In this document: piece after piece, positions 43,179 through 52,462 of the stretch
Position numbering within the stretch: position 1 is the first letter of the stretch
Layout of the letters: each line of letters opens with the position of its first letter
Assembly (NCBI RefSeq): GCF_000466405.1
Contig: NZ_KE952949.1
Coordinates: forward strand, 243,773 to 307,772
Source: Atopobium sp. oral taxon 810 str. F0209
GTDB lineage: Bacteria; Actinomycetota; Coriobacteriia; Coriobacteriales; Atopobiaceae
Direction of reading: 5' to 3'
DNA: 64,000 nucleotides
The notes under the pieces: model-generated
Databases searched by the model: none
Seen by the model: only the letters and a program-made list of their open reading frames with translations
Told to the model about the DNA's origin: nothing
Position numbers and translations under genes: made by a program

Positions 43179-43853
43179 ATGCCAGATTTTGAAATACGAG
43201 TTGAGCTTCCAGATAAAAATCACTACCCCTCATTTGGACGAAAAAGGGGTAGTGTTTTTTACGCCGTAGACTCTTCGGGTGAAGAAAAAATACTGGTACC
43301 TGTTGCTGTGGCTCGTTCGCTCAAAAAGTCCCTTGATCATGACGAGATTTACCCTACTTCTCGTGCAGAGCTTTTTTATTACCTAGGTGAAATCGCTCAG
43401 CGTTGTGCAACGCAGAGATTGGCAAACCTACTTAATCGACGTGATTATGCATGTTTGGAAGTGAGTCGCAAATTACAAGAAGATGGTTATACGCAGCAGA
43501 CCATCGAAGAATTGATAGAGCATGCCAAAAGGGGGAGAGCTCTCGATGATCAACGCTATGCTGCCATATATATCCGCTCAAAGATTAATGTTGGCTGGGG
43601 TCCTAAACGTATCGAAAAAGAACTTGCTTTAAAGGGCATCGATCTCAATGAAATAGAGGGTTGGCCCGAAGAGTTTATCGATTTAGAAAACCAGACTGAA
43701 CGCGCCTACGAACTTGCGAGCAAACGTAGCTTAAGTGGTAAAAATGATTTTCAAAAGCTCATGCGTTTTCTTATGAGCAGAGGTTTTGCCATGAGCGACG
43801 CAATTCCTGCCGTTAAGCGGGTTCTTAAAGAAGCAACTGAAACGGACAAATAG
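43179..43853 (+). CDS. recX: regulatory protein RecX
   Basis: Modulates RecA filaments. The helical-repeat core begins ALARSL-like (VAVARSLKKSLDHDEI) and includes LLNRRDYACLEVSRKLQEDG and RYAAIYIRSKINVGWGPKRI, both typical RecX. 224 aa with an N-terminal ~65-residue beta-rich extension, as in other Gram-positive RecX. It lies 8 bases after recA, so it shares the SOS promoter. No strong ribosome site is visible, consistent with low-level coupled expression. Confidence 0.92.
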   Translation: MPDFEIRVELPDKNHYPSFGRKRGSVFYAVDSSGEEKILVPVAVARSLKKSLDHDEIYPTSRAELFYYLGEIAQRCATQRLANLLNRRDYACLEVSRKLQEDGYTQQTIEELIEHAKRGRALDDQRYAAIYIRSKINVGWGPKRIEKELALKGIDLNEIEGWPEEFIDLENQTERAYELASKRSLSGKNDFQKLMRFLMSRGFAMSDAIPAVKRVLKEATETDK

Positions 43854-43909
43854 GCGATTTATCTGCACCTATACCACTTTTTTATCTAAATATTTCTATA
43901 AGCTTTAAT

Positions 43910-43938
43910 TTGACAGTTTGTCTGCTAGCGCATACAGT
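43910..43938 (+). promoter_or_regulatory. predicted promoter of rny
   Basis: Perfect TTGACA (43910-43915), 17-base spacer, TACAGT (43933-43938). The start point would leave a leader of about 165 bases before the RNase Y ATG. That leader contains GC-rich segments (GCCAGGTGGC near 44031) able to form a small hairpin. Confidence 0.65.
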
Positions 43939-44111
43939 TGAAGGGTCACCAGAGTGATCTCGTCGCGTTTTTGATGCGACATTGAATAGTTTAGTTTGTT
44001 ATTGATGTCTTTTCATTGCGGGGTTGAGCTTCGCCAGGTGGCGGGTCTTTTCATGAACCTATGAGGGTCCCTTATTTTTGAATATTATGCTTTACCACCT
44101 GAGGAGTAAGT

Positions 44112-45671
44112 ATGGGTCCATTATTTTTTGCAGTAGGTCTTGTGTGCCTACTTTTAGGCATAGGAATTGCCTATGTAGTCATCAATAACTCTGCTAATTC
44201 TAAAGCTAAAGCTGCTGAGGCACGTATTACTGAAGCTGAGACTGAGGCTAGACGCATTGCCGAGGATGCTGTTCGTGATGCAGAAAACGCTAAACGTGCA
44301 GCTCAAGTAGAAACTCGTGAAGAAATTCTTCAGCTCCGTCAAAAGTACGACGTTGAGGAAAAACAGCGCAAAGGTGAAATTAGCCAGATGGAGCAGCGCG
44401 TACTTCAGCGTGAGGAGTTACTTGATAAACGTTCTGATTCTCTTGATCGTAAGGAACATCAGCTTGCTAGTCTTCAGGGTCAGATAGAAAGTCGTGGTCG
44501 CCAAGTCGATGCTTTGGTGCAAAAGCAAAGCAGCGAACTAGAGCGCATTTCTTCTCTGACGCGGGAAGATGCTCGCCAGGAGCTACTCGACCGTGTTCGT
44601 GCAGATACGGTACGTGAAGAAGCTCAAATTCTTCGTGATTCTGAGCAGCGCATCAAAGCTCAGGCCGATAAAACCGCTCGTGAGATTGTTACTACTGCAA
44701 TTCAGCGTTGTGCAGCTGACCAAGCCGGTGAGATTACCGTTACTAGTGTTCACATCCCCTCTGACGACCTTAAAGGCCGCATTATTGGCCGTGAAGGGCG
44801 CAACATCCGCGCTTTTGAGCAGATTTCTGGTGTCTCATTAGTTATCGACGATACGCCCGAGACGGTGGTGCTTTCGAGTTTTAATCCCGTACGTCGTGAG
44901 ACCGCACGTGTTGCTCTTGAAAATCTTATTGCAGATGGTCGTATTCATCCTGCACGTATTGAGGAGATGTACAACAAGGCAGAAAAGCTCGTTGCTGAGC
45001 GTGTCCAAGAGGCAGGCGAAACTGCTGCATTTGATACTGGCATTCATGATCTGCACCCCGAGATCATCAAAGTCTTAGGTGCCCTCAAATACCGCACCTC
45101 TTTTGGACAGAATGTACTCATGCACTCTGTGCAGGTGGCGTCTCTCTGTGGCATCATGGCAAATGAGCTTGGTATGGATCCTACTCCTGCCAAGCGAGCT
45201 GGCTTGCTCCATGATATTGGCAAGGCAATTGACCATGAGGTAGAGGGTCCCCACGCTGTTATTGGTGCTGATCTTTGCCGGCGTTATGGTGAGCGTGCTG
45301 ATATTGTTCATGCCATTGAAGCTCACCATGCCGATGTGGAACCTCAGACAGTCTTGGACGTCTTGGTACAAGCTGCAGATGCCATTTCTGCTGCTCGTCC
45401 TGGCGCTCGTCGTGAGTCTGCTGAAAGCTACATTAAGCGTCTCGAGCGTCTTGAGGAAATTTCCAACTCCCATGAAGGTGTTGAGCGCACGTATGCCATG
45501 CAAGCTGGTCGTGAGCTGCATGTCATGGTCAAGCCTGAAAAGATTAGTGATGCCGAGTCGGTAGTCCTCGCTCATGATATTGCTCAGCAAATTGAAAACG
45601 AGATGGAATATCCTGGACAGGTTAGAGTTGTTGTTATTCGTGAGTCTCGTGCAGTAGACGTAGCCAAGTAG
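44112..45671 (+). CDS. rny: ribonuclease Y
   Basis: Membrane-anchored endoribonuclease that starts mRNA decay. An N-terminal membrane helix ([20 protein letters not shown]) is followed by a coiled coil to about residue 200. A KH domain ([15 protein letters not shown]) and an HD domain with H367/D368 in [15 protein letters not shown] follow. 519 aa, normal length. GAGGAG precedes ATG 44112. The GHKL ATPase gene starts 10 bases after the stop. Confidence 0.97.
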   Translation: MGPLFFAVGLVCLLLGIGIAYVVINNSANSKAKAAEARITEAETEARRIAEDAVRDAENAKRAAQVETREEILQLRQKYDVEEKQRKGEISQMEQRVLQREELLDKRSDSLDRKEHQLASLQGQIESRGRQVDALVQKQSSELERISSLTREDARQELLDRVRADTVREEAQILRDSEQRIKAQADKTAREIVTTAIQRCAADQAGEITVTSVHIPSDDLKGRIIGREGRNIRAFEQISGVSLVIDDTPETVVLSSFNPVRRETARVALENLIADGRIHPARIEEMYNKAEKLVAERVQEAGETAAFDTGIHDLHPEIIKVLGALKYRTSFGQNVLMHSVQVASLCGIMANELGMDPTPAKRAGLLHDIGKAIDHEVEGPHAVIGADLCRRYGERADIVHAIEAHHADVEPQTVLDVLVQAADAISAARPGARRESAESYIKRLERLEEISNSHEGVERTYAMQAGRELHVMVKPEKISDAESVVLAHDIAQQIENEMEYPGQVRVVVIRESRAVDVAK

Positions 45672-45681
45672 GCCTTCTTTC

Positions 45682-46761
45682 ATGGTAGAGAGTTCCTCTG
45701 ATCTTGCAGAATTTGTAGCTCAGGTCGCAGGTAAAGGTCTGAGAGTCGAAGAAAGCCTCGGCCAGGGTTTTGTTCGCCTTCGCATTGATGAAGCAGAGCG
45801 CAGGCAGGCTGCGCATGACATTCGTAATGTTGAGGATGTCATAGTGGAGCTCCTGCGCAATGCACGCGATGCGGGAGCAAGTCATATTTATGTAGCCACA
45901 TCTCGCGAAGGTGATCAACGCACCATTACCATGTTGGACGATGGCACAGGTATTCCTTTTGAGCTACAAGAACGCATTTTTGATGCGCGCGTTACTTCAA
46001 AGCTCGAAACGATGCATATGGATCGCTGGGGCGTACACGGTCGTGGTATGGCTTTGTATTCGGTACGTACCAATGCAGATTCAGCCCGCGTAATTTGCTC
46101 TGCTCCTGGTAAGGGGAGCTCAATACAGGTTGTCACGAATATCAATAAAATTGCTGAAAAAGCAGATCAGTCAACTTGGCCTGTCATGGATAGCGATGAG
46201 GATGAAGAAACCATATTACGTGGACCTCACAATATCATTCGTGCCTGTGCTGAATTTGCCCTCGAAGAGAGGGGAGCCTGTGAAGTATTTCTGGGCTCTT
46301 CCGCAGAAATTGTTGCCACTGCTCGCAAAAAAGCTCGTCCCCAGCTAGAAGCTACCAAGCTTTTATTCCTTGAGAGTCTCGATGAACTACAGCTACTTGA
46401 ACGCATCCATGAGGCAGCAGATGCAAGTGAACTTGCAAGGGTAGCGGCTGAACTTGGGTTGAGTATTTCTGAACGTACGGCTCATCGTATACTTTCTGGT
46501 GCTATCAAACCACTTCGTAGTGTTTATGCCCGCCTCAGTCATTCTCGTCCTGCTTCTAGTGCCAACAAACAGATAGACCTCAAAAAGGATCGACGCGGAT
46601 TGCACATTGCTCCGCAAGATGCTGAGGAATTTTCTCGTCTCATGGAACGTGATTTTGCTTTTTTGGCACAGCGTTATTATCTAGAGTTAGCTTCTGCACC
46701 TCGGATAAACGCAGGAAAAGGCAGGGTGACCGTAAGCTTTGAATTGGCAGGCGGGGATTAA
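45682..46761 (+). CDS. GHKL (HATPase_c) family ATP-binding protein, MutL/Hsp90-like fold
   Basis: The first ~150 residues form a Bergerat ATP site: N-box VEDVIVELLRNARDAGA, G1 box DDGTGIP, and G2 box GVHGRGMALYSVR (GxxGxG). The sequence DARVTSKLETMH between them is typical of MutL-like rather than histidine-kinase forms. No His or DNA-mismatch domain follows. The C-terminal half is helical and uncharacterised, with a possible helix-turn-helix around SERTAHRILSGAIKPLRSVY. It sits between rny and spoVS. I know no established function. It could assist RNase Y or sense nucleic acid, but that is speculation. Confidence 0.8.
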   Translation: MVESSSDLAEFVAQVAGKGLRVEESLGQGFVRLRIDEAERRQAAHDIRNVEDVIVELLRNARDAGASHIYVATSREGDQRTITMLDDGTGIPFELQERIFDARVTSKLETMHMDRWGVHGRGMALYSVRTNADSARVICSAPGKGSSIQVVTNINKIAEKADQSTWPVMDSDEDEETILRGPHNIIRACAEFALEERGACEVFLGSSAEIVATARKKARPQLEATKLLFLESLDELQLLERIHEAADASELARVAAELGLSISERTAHRILSGAIKPLRSVYARLSHSRPASSANKQIDLKKDRRGLHIAPQDAEEFSRLMERDFAFLAQRYYLELASAPRINAGKGRVTVSFELAGGD

Positions 46762-46877
46762 ATACTTTTTGCTTGCCTTATAGATTTGATTCATCGTAGG
46801 ATAAAATACCGCAGGTAGCACTCATAGACATACTCATTGGATGCTTAAATACAGCAGTTTTATTGCAGGAGCAACAG

Positions 46878-47210
46878 ATGGAATTTTTGAAGGTCTCAAG
46901 TAAGTCTTCACCCGCATCGGTAGCAGGTGCTATCGCAGGCATGGTCAAAGATGGTGTTCCTTGTCAAATGCAGGCGGTTGGTGCTGGTGCTGTCAATCAA
47001 GCTATAAAAGCTGTAGCCATTGCTCGAGGCTTCCTCATTCCTACGGGCACTGATATTAGTTGTGCTCCCACCTTTGCCGATATCGAAATTGGCGGTCAAT
47101 CGCGAACAGCGGTGCGAATTGCCATATATGTACATCCCATAACTCTTGGTGGCAGTTCACAGTCCGTTCCTGTAGTCATGCATTCTGACGATTATGGGGT
47201 TGATTTATGA
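46878..47210 (+). CDS. spoVS: stage V sporulation protein S homologue (SpoVS, Alba-like)
   Basis: Small nucleic-acid-binding protein. The core MEFLKVSSKSSPASVAGAIA, QAVGAGAVNQAIKAVAIARG and FADIEIGGQSRTAVRIAIYV follows the SpoVS consensus closely. At 110 aa it has an extra C-terminal ~20 residues beyond the usual 86. ATG 46878 follows GCAGGAG; the TTG at 46863 would consume that site. There are no sporulation genes here, so its role is likely regulatory, perhaps with RNase Y. It overlaps miaB by 4 bases (ATGA). Confidence 0.92.
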   Translation: MEFLKVSSKSSPASVAGAIAGMVKDGVPCQMQAVGAGAVNQAIKAVAIARGFLIPTGTDISCAPTFADIEIGGQSRTAVRIAIYVHPITLGGSSQSVPVVMHSDDYGVDL

Positions 47211-48577
47211 CGTTAGATAATCACGCTTTGGCAGGTCGTACGTACTTCGTAAAAACTTTTGGTTGCCAAATGAATCTCCATGACAGCGAGCGAGTAACTG
47301 GTCTTTTGGACAGTTGTGGATGCATCGCTGTGGCTACACCTGAAGAAGCTGACATCGTGGTTTATATGACCTGTGCTGTACGCGAAAATGCTGATTTGCG
47401 CCTTTATGGTCAAGCGTCTTCTATGGTGAGTGCTCCCAAACCTCCTTCGGGTCGAAGGATTGTGGCTATAGGTGGTTGCGTTGCACAACGTGATGGCGAA
47501 GATATTCGGGTGCATATCCCTGGCGTGGATGTTGTCTTTGGCACAAGTGCTATTGGTGAGCTTCCAGGACTTATTGAACGTGCTCTTCAACGCGATTCCG
47601 ATGCTCCTGAGGTAGATATTCAAGAAGCAGGACGAGGCTTTTCTACCGAGCTCCCCAGTAGGCGTGCAAACAGTTTTCATGCATGGGTGCCCATCATGAG
47701 TGGCTGCAATAACTTCTGCACTTACTGCATCGTACCTTATGTGCGCGGGCGTGAAAAAAGCCGCGCCTCAGAGCGTATTGTTGCTGAGTGCCAAAGTCTC
47801 GTTGCAGATGGCGTACGTGAAATCTGTTTGTTAGGCCAAAATGTCAACAGCTATGGTCGTGACCTTTATGGCAAACCTCGTTTTGCTGAGCTATTGCGTG
47901 AAGTAGGCAAGACTGGTATTGAGCGCATTCGCTTTACTTCTTCTAACCCCAAAGATCTTAGTGATGAAACTATCGCTGCTATGGCAGAGACTCCTGCTGT
48001 AATGCCGCAGCTACACTTAGCAGTACAGTCTGGATCGACGCGCATTCTCAAGGCAATGAACCGTAGTTATACCAGAGATGAATATCTTGATTTGACTCGT
48101 CGTTTGCGTGCCGCCATACCGGATATTACGCTTTCTACTGATATTATTGTTGGATTTCCTGGAGAGACCGAAGAAGACTTTCTTGAGACACTTTCACTGG
48201 TAGATGAAGCAGGTTTTGATGCTGCTTATACCTTTATCTATTCACCTCGTCCTGGCACACCTGCTGCCCGTATGGAAATCAAGGCAACTCATGAAGAAAT
48301 TCAAGATCGTTTTGATCGCCTCGCCAAACGTGTCGAAGAACGTGCTCATGAGGCAAATGCTCCTTATCAGGGGCGTGTTGTAGAGTCTTTAGTAGAAGGC
48401 ACATCGAAGCGTAATGCGCAGGTTTTAACGGGTCACAGTCCACACAATCAGACGGTGTTATTTGATTTACCTGAAGGACGGATGCCTGAAGAATTTATTG
48501 GCAAGCTCTGCGATGTTCGCGTGGAGGAGGCTCGTACCTGGTATTTGCGCGGTAGCATGGTAGGTGCGGCCCGATGA
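47207..48577 (+). CDS. miaB: tRNA-2-methylthio-N6-dimethylallyladenosine synthase MiaB
   Basis: Radical SAM enzyme converting i6A37 to ms2i6A37 in tRNA. UPF0004 domain with KTFGCQMNLHDSE, MTCAVRENAD and GGCVAQRDGE. Radical SAM cysteines are C167, C171 and C174 in GCNNFCTYC. HLAVQSGSTRILKAMNRSY and a C-terminal TRAM domain complete it. 456 aa. It overlaps spoVS at its start and miaA at its end by 4 bases each. MiaA makes its substrate, so the coupling is functional. Confidence 0.96.
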   Translation: MTLDNHALAGRTYFVKTFGCQMNLHDSERVTGLLDSCGCIAVATPEEADIVVYMTCAVRENADLRLYGQASSMVSAPKPPSGRRIVAIGGCVAQRDGEDIRVHIPGVDVVFGTSAIGELPGLIERALQRDSDAPEVDIQEAGRGFSTELPSRRANSFHAWVPIMSGCNNFCTYCIVPYVRGREKSRASERIVAECQSLVADGVREICLLGQNVNSYGRDLYGKPRFAELLREVGKTGIERIRFTSSNPKDLSDETIAAMAETPAVMPQLHLAVQSGSTRILKAMNRSYTRDEYLDLTRRLRAAIPDITLSTDIIVGFPGETEEDFLETLSLVDEAGFDAAYTFIYSPRPGTPAARMEIKATHEEIQDRFDRLAKRVEERAHEANAPYQGRVVESLVEGTSKRNAQVLTGHSPHNQTVLFDLPEGRMPEEFIGKLCDVRVEEARTWYLRGSMVGAAR

Positions 48578-49539
48578 GTCAGCGCAATCCCCTTATTGCG
48601 ATTGTTGGTCCTACAGCTTCTGGTAAGAGCTCTCTTGCCGAGAAGGTAGCTCTTGCTTTGGGTTCGGCTGTCATTTCCATCGATGCTATGCAGATATACA
48701 AAGGGATGGATATAGGCACTGCTAAGACAGCTATATCTGAGAGACGCTGCCCTTTGTTGATGGTTGATGTAGCAGAAATCGGTGAAGCATATTCAGCTCG
48801 TCTTTTTCAAAGAGATGCGCGCGCGGAAATTGATGAGCTTCTTGCTGCCAATAAAACTCCGGTACTCTGTGGTGGTACTGGTCTGTACCTTAATGCTGTA
48901 ATTGATGAGATGGACTTTCCCGCAGGCACTACGGGGGGAGCTTCTCGTGCTGCGTATGAGCAGTTAGCCAAGCAAGAGGGCGCTGAGGCCCTTTACCACG
49001 TACTAGAAAATCGGGATCCCGAAAGCGCCAGGCTTATTCATCCTCGTAATGTAAGGCGTGTAGTGAGAGCGCTTGAGATGTCTGATGAGGGTATATCATA
49101 TGCCCAGCAACATGCTGGCTTGCATACGCGCAAAACTCACTATGACTGTCTCATTTGGGGTATCAAGCGTGACCGCTCACATTTACATCAACGCATCGAA
49201 CAGCGTGTCTATCAGATGTTTGATGCGGGCTTGGTGGATGAGGTGCTTCACTTGCAACAACAAGGTTTGGAAGCAGCACTTACTTCAAAGCAAGCGATTG
49301 GTTACCGACAAGTTCTGGACTATCTAAATGGTGTCTGTACTCTTAAAGAAGCAAAAGAGCAAGTAATTATTAAAACACGTCAATATGCCAAGCGCCAAAT
49401 TTCTTGGTTCGAACACGATGGACGTGTACAGTGGCTTGATTTTGAAACCCTATCCGAAGAAGAAGCAACAAAGCAAATTCTTAGAGCTTACAAAGCATAT
49501 CTTTCTACAGAAACAGGTGACCTGAGTGCCAAGATTTAA
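48574..49539 (+). CDS. miaA: tRNA dimethylallyltransferase MiaA
   Basis: Adds the dimethylallyl group to A37 of UNN-decoding tRNAs, using the product of the IspH pathway. Walker A GPTASGKSS at the N-terminus, then SIDAMQIYKGMDIGTAK, and the C-terminal RQYAKRQISWFEH motif. 321 aa. The start overlaps miaB by 4 bases, and the end overlaps hflX by 14. Confidence 0.96.
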   Translation: MSQRNPLIAIVGPTASGKSSLAEKVALALGSAVISIDAMQIYKGMDIGTAKTAISERRCPLLMVDVAEIGEAYSARLFQRDARAEIDELLAANKTPVLCGGTGLYLNAVIDEMDFPAGTTGGASRAAYEQLAKQEGAEALYHVLENRDPESARLIHPRNVRRVVRALEMSDEGISYAQQHAGLHTRKTHYDCLIWGIKRDRSHLHQRIEQRVYQMFDAGLVDEVLHLQQQGLEAALTSKQAIGYRQVLDYLNGVCTLKEAKEQVIIKTRQYAKRQISWFEHDGRVQWLDFETLSEEEATKQILRAYKAYLSTETGDLSAKI

Positions 49540-50842
49540 TCTGCGCTCAACTGAGTTTGTACCTGAACGCGCCATTATTGTGGGTGTGGATTTAGGCAAG
49601 AGTGGTTGGCCTTTGGAAGAGTCCCTTGATGAGCTTGAACGACTGGCGCAGACCGATGGTGCTGAAGTTATTACCCGAGTTACTCAAAAACTTGATGCAC
49701 CTATTTCGCGCACATTTATTGGCTCAGGAAAAGCTCTTGAGCTTAAGCGTCTAGTAGCAGCTCTCGATATTGATATTGTTATCTTTGATGACGAGCTCTC
49801 ACCATCTCAACAGTCCAATCTTGAACGACTTATTGGAGAACCTACCAAGGTTATTGACCGCACTGCGCTCATTTTGGATATTTTTGGATACCATGCAAAA
49901 ACGCGTGAGGGCAGGCTGCAGGTTCAGTTGGCTCAACTACAGTATCTCTATCCAAGGCTTCGTGGTATGTGGAGTCATCTTGCTGGTAACTCCACACGTG
50001 GCGGTATTGGTAGCCGTTTTGGCATGGGTGAGTCTCAGCTTGAAGTTGACCGCCGTTTGATCCGTGCACGTATTTCTACACTTCGCCGAGAACTTAAATA
50101 TCTTGATCAAAGACGTGGTATCCAAAGTAAAGCTCGCTGGGATTCGGGCGTGTGGAGTGTCGCGCTCGTAGGTTATACCAATGCAGGTAAATCAACAATT
50201 TTGAATCGCCTGACTGGCTCTGAGGTGTATGCCAAAGATGAACTGTTTGCCACCTTAGACCCCACAACACGTTCCCTTTCCCTTGAAGAAGGTCGTAAAA
50301 TTACTCTTACTGATACGGTCGGCTTTATTCAAAAGCTTCCGACCACTTTGGTCGAAGCGTTTAAATCTACTCTCGCTGAGGTTGTCTCTGCAGATCTCAT
50401 TTTGCTTGTGGTAGATGCAGCGGATCCCAATGCAAAGCGGCAAATTATAGCCGTACGTCAGGTACTAGAGCAGATTGAAGCCAGTCAAATTCCCACCGTT
50501 TTGGTTTACAACAAGTGTGATCTGCTTGGTGATGATGCGATACATGCAATTGAAACTACCGAAGCTGGTTCTGTGGCCATCTCTGCTCAGAAGGGTTGGG
50601 GACTGCGGGGCTTGCTCTATCGTATTGCACAAGAAGCAGCTGCAGGGGAAAGTACTCTGACAGCTTGCGTGCCCTATGACAGAGGAGCTTTGCTTGCTCG
50701 CATACACGAACGCTGTCAGATGATCAGCGAGAGGTACGAACAGAGTGGTGTGTTAGTCACTGTAAAGGCCGACAAGCAGATGGCAGCAGCACTCAAACCT
50801 TATCAAATCGAGGATAAGAATACTAATAAAGACCTGTTATAA
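49526..50842 (+). CDS. hflX: ribosome-associated GTPase HflX
   Basis: GTPase that splits stalled ribosomes. The N-terminal HflX domain has FIGSGKALELKRL and DDELSPSQQSNLE, then QVQLAQLQYLYPRLRGMW and the glycine-rich GGIGSRFGMGESQLEVDRR. The G domain shows VGYTNAGKSTILNRL, FATLDPTTRS, DTVGFI and NKCD. GTG start at 49526 inside the end of miaA. The last Leu codon (TTA) doubles, read in reverse, as the stop of the convergent acyltransferase gene. Confidence 0.96.
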   Translation: MPRFNLRSTEFVPERAIIVGVDLGKSGWPLEESLDELERLAQTDGAEVITRVTQKLDAPISRTFIGSGKALELKRLVAALDIDIVIFDDELSPSQQSNLERLIGEPTKVIDRTALILDIFGYHAKTREGRLQVQLAQLQYLYPRLRGMWSHLAGNSTRGGIGSRFGMGESQLEVDRRLIRARISTLRRELKYLDQRRGIQSKARWDSGVWSVALVGYTNAGKSTILNRLTGSEVYAKDELFATLDPTTRSLSLEEGRKITLTDTVGFIQKLPTTLVEAFKSTLAEVVSADLILLVVDAADPNAKRQIIAVRQVLEQIEASQIPTVLVYNKCDLLGDDAIHAIETTEAGSVAISAQKGWGLRGLLYRIAQEAAAGESTLTACVPYDRGALLARIHERCQMISERYEQSGVLVTVKADKQMAAALKPYQIEDKNTNKDLL

Positions 50843-51622
50843 GGCATAGCAGAGCAACAAAATGATAGGCTGATGAAGAATATAAATCTGTAGAGGATGG
50901 CGACCTATCCATTCAAGCGGTTTGCAGCGGTATCGAGAAAGCCACTCGGGATACTCCGATTTCTTCCATTGCCACCCAAGATGTGCCCCCGCCACATAAA
51001 GAAGGCCATAGGGAAGTAGGGGATAATAATCTCCCGATACAAAATGAGGTCCAGGAAATCCTAACCAAGATAGCCATTCACTTTGATATAAACATCTGGG
51101 TAGCATCATGAGTTTTATTTGACCAATGCCCACAAAACCAGCTGGAAGCGAGAGGCAAAGTAAGAAAAGCATGATGCATGCAACAAGCTGTATATAATGC
51201 CAATGCTTTGCGAGAATGGTTTGTTCGATTAACCAAGCAATAAGAGTGGACGCAGCCATACAAAAAATGATGCCAAAGTTAATGGCTGCATCTACTGCAG
51301 CCAAGGTGGTTGCGAGCCATATCGCAAACGCTAAAAGACCATAACGTAGCGCTCTATATAGATTATTTCTTGAGAGACTGCAGCTCACTCCAGCTATTAC
51401 GAGGAATACCCAAGAGATTGAGGCGCGCCATATATCAATAAAAGGTGCTTGAAAGAAAAGAAGAGACTTTCCTTGTAAGAACTGCAAATCATAACAAATA
51501 TGAAAGACAACCATCGAAATGATGGTGAAGCCACGAATGGCATCCAAGGTATAAAGACGCCCCAAGTGTAAAGGCTTGGAGCAATCTTGATTAGTGTCTT
51601 GCGTTGCTTGGTAACGTGACAT
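50837..51622 (-). CDS. membrane acyltransferase with DUF1624 (heparan-alpha-glucosaminide N-acetyltransferase-like) domain
   Basis: 261 aa membrane protein with about seven helices. The N-terminal signature LDAIRGFTIISMVVFHICYD is typical of DUF1624/YeiB-like acyltransferases, with conserved Arg and His near the first helices. The C-terminal HPLQIYILHQPIILLL is also typical. Such proteins move acyl groups across the membrane onto sugars; the substrate here is unknown. It starts 2 bases after the lexA stop, so the two are co-transcribed, which could link it to the SOS response. It converges on hflX with a 6-base overlap. Confidence 0.85.
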   Translation of the reverse strand: MSRYQATQDTNQDCSKPLHLGRLYTLDAIRGFTIISMVVFHICYDLQFLQGKSLLFFQAPFIDIWRASISWVFLVIAGVSCSLSRNNLYRALRYGLLAFAIWLATTLAAVDAAINFGIIFCMAASTLIAWLIEQTILAKHWHYIQLVACIMLFLLCLSLPAGFVGIGQIKLMMLPRCLYQSEWLSWLGFPGPHFVSGDYYPLLPYGLLYVAGAHLGWQWKKSEYPEWLSRYRCKPLEWIGRHPLQIYILHQPIILLLCYAL

Positions 51623-51624
51623 AG

Positions 51625-52269
51625 TTACATTTGACGAATAAGGCCTGTAACCTTACCCAAAATAGTGGGATTGCGAATATAAATGGGCTGCATCAAATCA
51701 TTCTCAGGCTGGAGACGAATGTGTTCTTTTTCGCGATAGAAAGTCTTTACTGTGGCAGAGTCATCAATAAGAGCCACAACAATCTCACCATCATGTGCAT
51801 CATGCTGCTCTTTGACAATAATATAATCGCCATCGAAAATGCCAGCATTAATCATTGAGCTGCCATGCACGCGAAGCACAAAAGAACTTGCATCTCCCAC
51901 AATACTTGTGGGTAAGGAAAGCGTATCTTCAACATTTTGCTCGGCCAAGATAGGAATACCTGCTGCCACACGACCTACCAGCGGCAATTTAATGACATCG
52001 GCAGACAAATCCTGAGAAACATCGGCTAATTTTGCTGAGGACGTATCTTCGCTTTCGACAACCTCAATGGTGCGAGGCTTGTTGGAATCCCTTGTTATAT
52101 AGCCATGTTGCTCAAGAATCTTGAGATGTGTATGAACGGTCGAAGGGGAAGCAAGACCAACTGCAGTGCCAATTTCACGTACCGAAGGAGGATAGGAATG
52201 CTCCTTGGTATAACTGCAAATAAATTCATAAATCGCGCGCTGCCTTTTGCTAAGTTGCTTGTTGCTCAT
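51625..52269 (-). CDS. lexA: SOS repressor LexA
   Basis: Winged-helix repressor with self-cleaving protease domain. N-terminal KRQRAIYEFICSYTKEHSYPPSVREIG and GLASPSTVHTHLKILEQHGY form the DNA-binding domain. The cleavage site is Ala-Gly in GRVAAGIPILAE. The catalytic Ser is in HGSSMINAGI and the Lys in ATVKTFYRE. ATG 52269 (214 aa) is chosen because AAAGGAGG sits 6 bases upstream; the frame from 52305 runs through that site. The divergent partner gene and the boxes between them fit the Bacillus lexA-yneA arrangement. Confidence 0.96.
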   Translation of the reverse strand: MSNKQLSKRQRAIYEFICSYTKEHSYPPSVREIGTAVGLASPSTVHTHLKILEQHGYITRDSNKPRTIEVVESEDTSSAKLADVSQDLSADVIKLPLVGRVAAGIPILAEQNVEDTLSLPTSIVGDASSFVLRVHGSSMINAGIFDGDYIIVKEQHDAHDGEIVVALIDDSATVKTFYREKEHIRLQPENDLMQPIYIRNPTILGKVTGLIRQM

Positions 52270-52319
52270 GCCGCCTCCTTTGATGCTAGAAGCAGTATAA
52301 AGCATTGCGCGAAAAAAAT

Positions 52320-52333
52320 AAAACAGATGTTCT
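52320..52333 (-). promoter_or_regulatory. LexA box upstream of lexA
   Basis: Minus-strand AGAACATCTGTTTT matches the core GAAC-N4-GTT of the LexA box, with three mismatches at the outer positions of CGAAC-N4-GTTCG. It lies about 50 bases before the lexA start and just upstream of a minus-strand -10-like TATACT. Autoregulation is expected. Confidence 0.6.
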
Positions 52334-52341
52334 TTTTTCTC

Positions 52342-52400
52342 TTGACATGTTCTCTTACTTATTCATAATAGAGTACAGTTGTTCTACGCACATCTGTTCG
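52342..52400 (+). promoter_or_regulatory. promoter and LexA box of the LysM (YneA-like) gene
   Basis: TTGACA (52342-52347), 16 bases, CATAAT (52364-52369) form a good promoter. Just downstream, CGCACATCTGTTCG (52387-52400) matches the LexA box CGAAC-N4-GTTCG with a single mismatch. It shares ACATCTGTT with the lexA box. Confidence 0.7.
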
Positions 52401-52462
52401 TATCTCATTTTGGTGTCCACTTGCTATGAGAATATGTGCGTAAGCAACGGGAGGAGAAAAAG

